Below, one piece after another: positions 58,937 to 64,000 of a DNA stretch of 64,000 bases. Made by a program: the position numbers and the translations under genes. The notes under the pieces were generated by a model. It ran no database searches, had not been told where the DNA came from, and saw nothing but the letters and a program-made list of their open reading frames with translations. This DNA comes from Psychrobacter sp. 1044 (GTDB lineage Bacteria; Pseudomonadota; Gammaproteobacteria; Pseudomonadales; Moraxellaceae): positions 186,001-250,000 of the forward strand of contig NZ_CAJHAZ010000002.1 in assembly GCF_904846525.1 (NCBI RefSeq). The letters are read 5' to 3'. The stretch's first letter is position 1, and each line of letters opens with the position of its first letter.

Positions 58937-59381
58937 AAGTGTCGCGCCCAGCTTGCTAGTGAAAGAACAAATTTATTGATGCCTAAAATAAATATGACGT
59001 CAGCCAATGGATGGCGACGTCATTATCAAAAGACAGCGGTAACAAGGTGCAACATTTTAGAGAAGTTGCGGTACAAATTCAATCATTACCAGTGCCTTAT
59101 GGGTACAAACCCACCTTTTCAGTCAATTGAGACATAACAGCCAGACAATATTTCAGACATCCGCATATAAATTAATCTTATACTATGAATTGTACAAACA
59201 GCTGTTAATTATTTGGTATTTAACACTTTAACAAATGACCTTTTCAACATTTAGCAGTACACTAGGCGGCTGATAGCAATATGCATCATGACTGTCATAT
59301 TATATTTTCGTTATTAAAGATCCTATCTGGTCTGCGTGTCGCGCCATGCCAGCTATTATTAATTACCCATGAGTCCCATAC
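58937..59381. promoter_or_regulatory. 445-bp divergent region, NCS2 permease / tolQ
   Basis: No supported gene. It holds the hairpin at 58994-59023 in the permease leader and AT-rich promoter-like sequence upstream of tolQ. I saw no known purine riboswitch core. Confidence 0.45.
58994..59023 (-). promoter_or_regulatory. Strong hairpin in the NCS2 permease leader
   Basis: ATGACGTC-GCCA stem arms (12 bp with one bulged A) around a 5-base loop, 58 bp before the permease start. The downstream sequence on the gene strand is T-rich but not a full T-run, so attenuator or protein site are both possible. Confidence 0.4.
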
Positions 59382-60122
59382 ATGCCTGAATCATTAAATA
59401 TTATCGACCTTATTACCCAAGCCAGTCTCTTGGTGCAGATTGTGATGGCATTATTGTTATTGGCGTCTTTACTTAGCTGGGTAATTATCTTTCGTATGAG
59501 CGCGCGGCTTGGTACGGCCAAAAATTTCGATCAACAGTTTGAAACTTGGTTTTGGTCAGGTGAAGACTTAGCCAAGCTTTATCAAGGCGTACAAGGCTCG
59601 CCTGAACGCCAAGGACTTGAGCAAATATTTTATGTGGGATTTTCTGAATACTTAAGAATGCATAAAAAGCGCCAACCCAAGGATGACATCATCGATGGTG
59701 TTGAGCGCAAGCTACGAGTCGGTTTAGGACGTCAGCAGCAACTATTAGAATCCGGACTAACCACGCTAGCGAGCATTGGCTCAGTCGCGCCTTATGTTGG
59801 ATTGTTCGGTACAGTTTGGGGCATCATGAACGCCTTTTTAGGGTTGTCACAAACGGAACAAGCGACCCTCGCCTCTGTCGCACCTGGTATTGCCGAAGCA
59901 CTAATAGCAACCGCTATGGGCTTGTTTGCAGCGATTCCTGCCGTACTGGCGTATAACCACTTTACCGCCAAATCTAGTCGCTTGTACGATTCACGTGCTT
60001 TATTTTGTGATGAAATGACGGGCATGCTCCAGCGCGAGACCAGTGCAGAAAGCACTGTTGGTAGAGAAAATATCGCTACGAGAGAAACGACATCTACTGC
60101 CAATCAGGCACAAGGACTATGA
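59382..60122 (+). CDS. tolQ: Tol-Pal system proton channel subunit TolQ
   Basis: A 246-residue inner-membrane protein of the TolQ/ExbB/MotA family. Helix 1 is near residues 14-38; the conserved LTTLASIGSVAPYVGLFGTVWGIMNAF block near 126-152 and the third helix (GIAEALIATAMGLFAAIPAVLAYNHF) form the channel with TolR. Its C-terminal 30 residues are Thr/Glu-rich. Spacing to tolR is 4 bp, so they are coupled. It opens tolQRAB; ybgC, usual upstream, is absent. Confidence 0.95.
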   Translation: MPESLNIIDLITQASLLVQIVMALLLLASLLSWVIIFRMSARLGTAKNFDQQFETWFWSGEDLAKLYQGVQGSPERQGLEQIFYVGFSEYLRMHKKRQPKDDIIDGVERKLRVGLGRQQQLLESGLTTLASIGSVAPYVGLFGTVWGIMNAFLGLSQTEQATLASVAPGIAEALIATAMGLFAAIPAVLAYNHFTAKSSRLYDSRALFCDEMTGMLQRETSAESTVGRENIATRETTSTANQAQGL

Positions 60123-60126
60123 AATC

Positions 60127-60585
60127 ATGAAACAGAGTCCCTATCGCCGTGAAAAAAAAGCGCTAAATGCGGAGATGAATGTCGTTCCTTATATCGATGT
60201 GATGTTGGTGCTGCTCGTCATATTTATGGTCACAGCGCCCATGCTGATTACGGGCGTCGATGTTGACTTGCCAAAAGAGCAAACCAATACCATGAGCCAA
60301 AGCCAACTACCCGTCATTGTGTCCTTGACCGATAGTGGCGATATTTTTATCAGCTATGAGAATAATGTTGACTTGCCTATCAGTGAGCCAGAATTGATTG
60401 ATACGCTCGCCAATCTGCAAAGCCAAAGCAGCAATGTAGGCGCTCAGCCCGTACAAGTGATGATTAATGCCGATCGAAACAATCAATATGGCGCTATCAT
60501 GACACTCATGGCCACCTTACAACAAGCAGGCATTCAAAAGGTGGGATTATTAACAGGCGCACCCTTGCCCACACCATCATTGTAA
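60127..60585 (+). CDS. tolR: Tol-Pal system protein TolR
   Basis: About 152 residues of the TolR/ExbD family: a short cytoplasmic start (KALNAEMNVVPYIDVMLVLLVIFMVTAPML) with the proton-path Asp in PYIDVMLVLLVIFMV, one membrane helix and a periplasmic domain. AAGGA lies about 11 bp before ATG 60127; a longer frame starting inside tolQ has no family support. Part of tolQRAB. Confidence 0.94.
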   Translation: MKQSPYRREKKALNAEMNVVPYIDVMLVLLVIFMVTAPMLITGVDVDLPKEQTNTMSQSQLPVIVSLTDSGDIFISYENNVDLPISEPELIDTLANLQSQSSNVGAQPVQVMINADRNNQYGAIMTLMATLQQAGIQKVGLLTGAPLPTPSL

Positions 60586-60660
60586 TAAATCCTATTCCTC
60601 GCTCAGCTTGCTATAATAAAGTAGATAATTTGATGAACCTCGTCCTTGAGTATCTTTACC

Positions 60661-61662
60661 ATGCATAATGCTCCTGTCGTTTATGTACCGACCCAACCTG
60701 AAGGCAATGGGCTAACATTGCCTACGCTACTTAGCGTGCTGGCACATGGTCTCGTGATTGGGATACTCGTTTATACTTATCAACATACTAAAACCGACAC
60801 TGTGGAAAGTATTGAGACGGTCATGGTCTCCCCTGAGCAATTGGCTGAAATGCAAGGTCAAATCCTTGCCAATCGTGCAGCCGCAGCTAGCGCGATGCAA
60901 GCTGAAACTAGCACAAGCAGTGCATCGAGCACCTCATCATCAGAAAGTTTTAGCGATAGCGCCAGTCAGCCAAACTCGCAGCGTGTGCCTGTCTTTACGC
61001 GCTCTAACGATCCTGCCAGTCAACCAATGCTGATGAGTGAAGAGCAGCATCAACGCTTACTTGAGCAAAACCAAGACTACGAACGTCGAATGGCGGAGTG
61101 GGCAGCACAATTAGATGAGTCGGTGACAGAAGAGCATGGTCAGGTGGAGCAAAACAAAAAAGAACAGCTAATAGAAGAACAAAAACAGCTGGGCGATTTC
61201 CGTAATAAACAAAATAACCCGCCAAAGATTACACGCCCGACGGCGACTGATAAAAATTTAAAGATTAATACAGGTGATTCTGGTAGCGCAGATAAAAGCT
61301 TTAGCTTGTCAGAAGATGGTGAGTCAACCATATCTGGTGATTCTGCCACCTCTAGTACCGCGAAAGGTAGCTCAAATAGCTCTTCTCGCTCTACCGGTGA
61401 GTTCAAAAATGCTATCGCTGATAAGATTGAACGCAACCTTAATGCACCAAATGAGACACAGGGTAAAACCGCTAAAATATCTCTTAAATTAGATACAAGA
61501 GGTAACGTACTATCTGCCAAAGCTAGTGGCTCAAATGGAGATTTGAATAGAGAGGTGAATGAAGCCGCGGAAAAAGCAGCTTATGATTCAAGCCCATTGC
61601 CAATTGATCTTAATAATCCCGCAAGCTTTGCAAACTTAGTGATTAACGTTACCATTAAATAA
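60661..61662 (+). CDS. tolA: Tol-Pal system protein TolA, short unusual domain II
   Basis: About 333 residues: one membrane helix (TLPTLLSVLAHGLVIGILVYTY), a central region and a C-terminal TolA domain (about residues 240-333, with KNAIADKIERNLNAP and ISLKLDTRGNVLSAKASGSNGD). E. coli TolA has 421 residues with a long Ala/Lys-rich helix; here the middle is Ser/Thr-rich disorder, about 60 residues of charged helix (EEQHQRLLEQNQDYERRMAE), then Ser-rich again. ATG 60661 is chosen; the frame extends to TTG 60646. TolA links the inner-membrane motor to Pal and TolB. Confidence 0.9.
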   Translation: MHNAPVVYVPTQPEGNGLTLPTLLSVLAHGLVIGILVYTYQHTKTDTVESIETVMVSPEQLAEMQGQILANRAAAASAMQAETSTSSASSTSSSESFSDSASQPNSQRVPVFTRSNDPASQPMLMSEEQHQRLLEQNQDYERRMAEWAAQLDESVTEEHGQVEQNKKEQLIEEQKQLGDFRNKQNNPPKITRPTATDKNLKINTGDSGSADKSFSLSEDGESTISGDSATSSTAKGSSNSSSRSTGEFKNAIADKIERNLNAPNETQGKTAKISLKLDTRGNVLSAKASGSNGDLNREVNEAAEKAAYDSSPLPIDLNNPASFANLVINVTIK

Positions 61663-61723
61663 TTTTTAAAAAATAGTAAAATTGATTCATTATTAATACA
61701 TCATTAAATTAGGGTATTGACTT

Positions 61724-63031
61724 ATGACATTATCGACCGCTTCTGTTTTACGTATGACACCAATTGCGCTCTTACTTTCTCCTTTATTTTTGTCACCTTT
61801 TTACACTGCTAATGCTGAACCAATGGAGATAGATGTAACAGTTGTGGCTCCAAGACAACAAAACCAAGTCGCCTTTGTGCCATTTGCTGGTGATTCTGTA
61901 TTATCGCCGATTATTCTAAATGATTTAAGCAAAACAGAGCTAAAAGTGACTAGCAAAGATCTACCACAGCAGCCGCGCAGTAGCAGCGAGCTGGCAGGCA
62001 CATTACCAGTATGGCAAAGCATGGGGATTCCTTATCTAGTGGTCGGCAGCACCCGCAGCAATCGCGGTAAAATAGTAACCGATTACGAAGTGATTGACGT
62101 TAAATCTGGTAGAGTAATCGAAGGCAAACAAAGCTTAACGGCTGACAATAATAGAGAAAGCATGCGCTATGCTGGTCACGTCATCGCTGATAAAGTATAT
62201 GAGCTAATTACTGGTACGCCAGGTGACTTTTCAGGGCGTATTGCTTATATTGAAGAGACTGGTACTGGTAAAGAAAAAGTCTCACGTTTAAAAGTGATGG
62301 ATGCCGATGGCGAAAATGCCAAAACCATTACTGAAGTAACCGGTTCTATCTTTTCACCAACATGGTCGCCAGATGGCAATCGTATTGCTTATTCTGTACA
62401 ACGTGATAAATCTTATCCCGTTATTTATGTACAAAGTGTGAGCGGTGGCGGTGCAACCCCGTTAACGCCCTTCCCTGGCAGCAACCTCAGTCCATCATTT
62501 TCACCTGATGGCAGCAAGATATTATTTTCTAGCAGCTTTGAAGGTAGCGCAGATATTTATGAGATGAGTGCCAGTGGTGGTCAACCTAGAAGGCTTATCA
62601 ATTGGCCAAGCAGCGAAGTGCAACCAAGTTATGCGCCTGATGGCAAATCCTTTGTTTTTGTATCAGACAAAACTGGATTTAATAAACCACAGATTTATCG
62701 TTATGAGTTTGGTTCAGGACGTACTACTAAGGTATCAAGTAGCGGTTATGCCACTAGCCCGCAATTTAGTAACGATGGCTCACAAATTGCCTTTTTAAGT
62801 GGTCGCTCAGCGGCGATCATGAATAGCGGCGGCGCTGTTACTGCTAACTTGGGCAATACGGGTATCGATGAAGCGCCAAGCTTTTCGCCTAATGGTAAGC
62901 GTGTCGTTTACGCCTCAAAGCAAGATGGCAAAGGTGTATTAACCATCAAATCATTGAATGGTGGTGAGTCGTTTGGTAAGTCTGGTCAAGGCACGATTCG
63001 GTCACCAGTCTGGTCATCGAGTCCTAAATAA
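61724..63031 (+). CDS. tolB: Tol-Pal system beta-propeller protein TolB
   Basis: A 435-residue periplasmic protein with a signal peptide (cleavage near AnAEP, about residue 31), an N-terminal alpha/beta domain (IAFVPF-type strand AFVPFAGDS, GTLPVWQSMGIPYLVVGS) and six WD40-like propeller repeats with the SPDG signature (FSPTWSPDGNRIAYS, LSPSFSPDGSKILFS, APSFSPNGKRVVYAS). Length is normal (430). Followed at once by a terminator; pal and cpoB do not follow. Confidence 0.96.
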   Translation: MTLSTASVLRMTPIALLLSPLFLSPFYTANAEPMEIDVTVVAPRQQNQVAFVPFAGDSVLSPIILNDLSKTELKVTSKDLPQQPRSSSELAGTLPVWQSMGIPYLVVGSTRSNRGKIVTDYEVIDVKSGRVIEGKQSLTADNNRESMRYAGHVIADKVYELITGTPGDFSGRIAYIEETGTGKEKVSRLKVMDADGENAKTITEVTGSIFSPTWSPDGNRIAYSVQRDKSYPVIYVQSVSGGGATPLTPFPGSNLSPSFSPDGSKILFSSSFEGSADIYEMSASGGQPRRLINWPSSEVQPSYAPDGKSFVFVSDKTGFNKPQIYRYEFGSGRTTKVSSSGYATSPQFSNDGSQIAFLSGRSAAIMNSGGAVTANLGNTGIDEAPSFSPNGKRVVYASKQDGKGVLTIKSLNGGESFGKSGQGTIRSPVWSSSPK

Positions 63032-63064
63032 ATCCTCTTTCTTAATTCATAAAGTCTTGCTCAT

Positions 63065-63101
63065 AAAAAAGCGCCTGATAAATAATTAGGCGCTTTTTTA
63101 T
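63065..63101. terminator. Bidirectional terminator, tolB / cytochrome c gene
   Basis: AAAAAAGCGCCT / AGGCGCTTTTTT stem with A- and T-runs on either side between convergent genes. Confidence 0.9.
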
Positions 63102-63174
63102 ATTGCGAAGCACGGTCAAATCATTTTGCTCCTAGGATATGCTGGACTATTGTTGTCTAAAATAGTAAATACAA

Positions 63175-63867
63175 TTAATCATCACTCGGATCACCCGCTG
63201 ATGGATTGGGATGCCGCAGTTTTGCCACATCTTCAGCAGTCACGGTATCGGTAAAACCATTTAGGTCACTGACCACATATTGAGTAACCGCCGCCATCTG
63301 CGCATCGTTCATCATTCCATGGAATGAGGGCATGCCACGAAAGCCATTAATCAAGATATCGATGATGTAATACTTTGATTGCATCTTACTGTTATTCGCC
63401 AATGGCGGATAATAGCCTGCACCGTAAGCACCCTCGCCTTTGTGCATGTGACAAGCCGCACAAGAGTCGTGATACAGCTTTTTGCCATCTGTCGTCACAA
63501 AGCCATTTGTGCCTTCAAACTTTGCGTCCCATTCAGTAATACTTGGGTCGTCTTCCATGTTGGGCAATGAGCTGTCATCGACAATATTGATAGCAGGTGC
63601 AGTAAGCTCCTCACGGCTCATATAAACGCCGCCCCACGCACCCGTATTTCGGCTTGCTTGATAGTCATTGGTTGTTAGGGAGTCCTGATCTTGTACACTG
63701 GAAACCGTCACTTCATCATCTGGCTGTTGACTACAGCCCAACAGTGCTGCACTGCTTACCCCACTCAGCAGTATCAGCGTCAGCAGTTTGAGTGTCATGT
63801 TTTTCATGACTTTTTTCTTCAAGATTACTTTCTCCGCGATTGCCTTCTTCACGATTGCATTGTCCAT
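63175..63867 (-). CDS. Membrane-anchored mono-heme cytochrome c (lipoprotein)
   Basis: A 230-residue class I cytochrome c. The heme motif CAACH (Cys136, Cys139, His140) is followed by GYYPPLANNS and a Met-rich segment (FRGMPSFHGMMNDAQMAAV) that gives the axial Met. A lipobox LLGC (Cys45) anchors it in the membrane. AGAGG is 5 bp before ATG 63867, so the long Lys-rich n-region (KKAIAEKVILKKKVMKN) appears real; ATG 63807 or 63798 would give a normal signal. Probable partner of a periplasmic oxidoreductase, perhaps the FAD gene upstream. Confidence 0.88.
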   Translation of the reverse strand: MDNAIVKKAIAEKVILKKKVMKNMTLKLLTLILLSGVSSAALLGCSQQPDDEVTVSSVQDQDSLTTNDYQASRNTGAWGGVYMSREELTAPAINIVDDSSLPNMEDDPSITEWDAKFEGTNGFVTTDGKKLYHDSCAACHMHKGEGAYGAGYYPPLANNSKMQSKYYIIDILINGFRGMPSFHGMMNDAQMAAVTQYVVSDLNGFTDTVTAEDVAKLRHPNPSAGDPSDD

Positions 63868-63911
63868 GATAGCCTCTGAATCTTATAGTTATTTATATAA
63901 CCCAAGCGTTA

Positions 63912-64000
63912 TTAAACCAGCATTTTTGCTTTTTTATGTAGGCGCTTTGCGGCATCCATACCAGATAAAATAGCGCCTTCTTGCCATGCCGGAATATGTG
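63912..64000 (-). CDS. C-terminal end of a probable FAD-dependent oxidoreductase (partial)
   Basis: The last 28 residues of a minus-strand gene that continues past the window edge: IPAWQEGAILSGMDAAKRLHKKA. This looks like the closing FAD-contact segment of flavin amine oxidase-like proteins (...EGAILSG..AA). The gene ends 45 bp before the cytochrome c start on the same strand, so the two may form one unit. Only the tail is visible. Confidence 0.4.
   Translation of the reverse strand, partial: HIPAWQEGAILSGMDAAKRLHKKAKMLV

Noticed and set aside
58937..59381. Purine riboswitch before the NCS2 permease
   Set aside because: I could not find the conserved three-way junction core; only a simple hairpin is visible.

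Overview
The window reads as a chromosomal segment of a Moraxellaceae gammaproteobacterium, most probably Psychrobacter. This rests on the character of the proteins (GlnE, KatG, MnmG, PrmC next to MoeB, an AmpG-like permease, a PutA without a DNA-binding domain), moderate GC content by eye, and many small lipoproteins. No 16S gene is present, so the genus is an inference. I found no rRNA, tRNA, CRISPR array, prophage or intact transposase gene.

Layout. Positions 61-9566 form a one-directional surface-glycan (LOS or capsule-like) cluster: a lipid A-type acyltransferase, a GT-A glycosyltransferase, a Stealth-family sugar-phosphate transferase, UDP-glucose dehydrogenase, UDP-glucuronate 4-epimerase, two GT25 enzymes, a GT6 (ABO blood-group-type) enzyme with an NxN motif, a capsule-type transferase with a DxT motif and a YrbL-like protein. 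From 9.7 to 32 kb lie housekeeping genes: ilvE, glnE, tusDCBE, trmL, an entericidin-like lipoprotein, hemW, an EVE-domain gene, a coiled-coil lipoprotein, a MATE pump, accBC, leuA divergent from an Lrp-type regulator, an MFS transporter, an ABC1 kinase, moeB and prmC. From 32 to 52.8 kb: an ampG-like permease, katG, cysB, a luciferase-like oxidoreductase, an ornithine cyclodeaminase-like gene with an AEC transporter, mnmG, grxD, ispF, mnmA, a secreted SdrD/DUF11-like protein, purB, a small lipoprotein and a RoxA-type ribosomal oxygenase. From 53 kb to the end: a PutA whose C-terminal domain is a separate downstream gene, an NCS2 purine permease, tolQRAB without pal, a cytochrome c lipoprotein and the cut end of a probable FAD oxidoreductase.

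Functional links. Ugd and the epimerase would supply UDP-glucuronate and UDP-galacturonate to the neighbouring transferases. TusDCBE feeds sulfur to MnmA; MnmG and TrmL also act on tRNA position 34, so most of the wobble-uridine pathway is in this window. PrmC and RoxA both modify the translation machinery.

Standout signals: (1) a TA-flanked miniature inverted-repeat element family, one intact copy (1119-1287), one 47-bp hairpin version (14867-14913) and one decayed copy (about 20460-20565), each ending about 30 bp upstream of a start codon; (2) the split PutA; (3) a GT6 enzyme of the metal-independent NxN type; (4) eight tandem 9-bp units between the mnmG stop and its terminator; (5) three GTTTAT boxes exactly 23 bp apart between leuA and lrp; (6) a compact three-stem fold in the leader of the entericidin-like gene. 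None is proved to be a new system; the split PutA and the element family most deserve follow-up.
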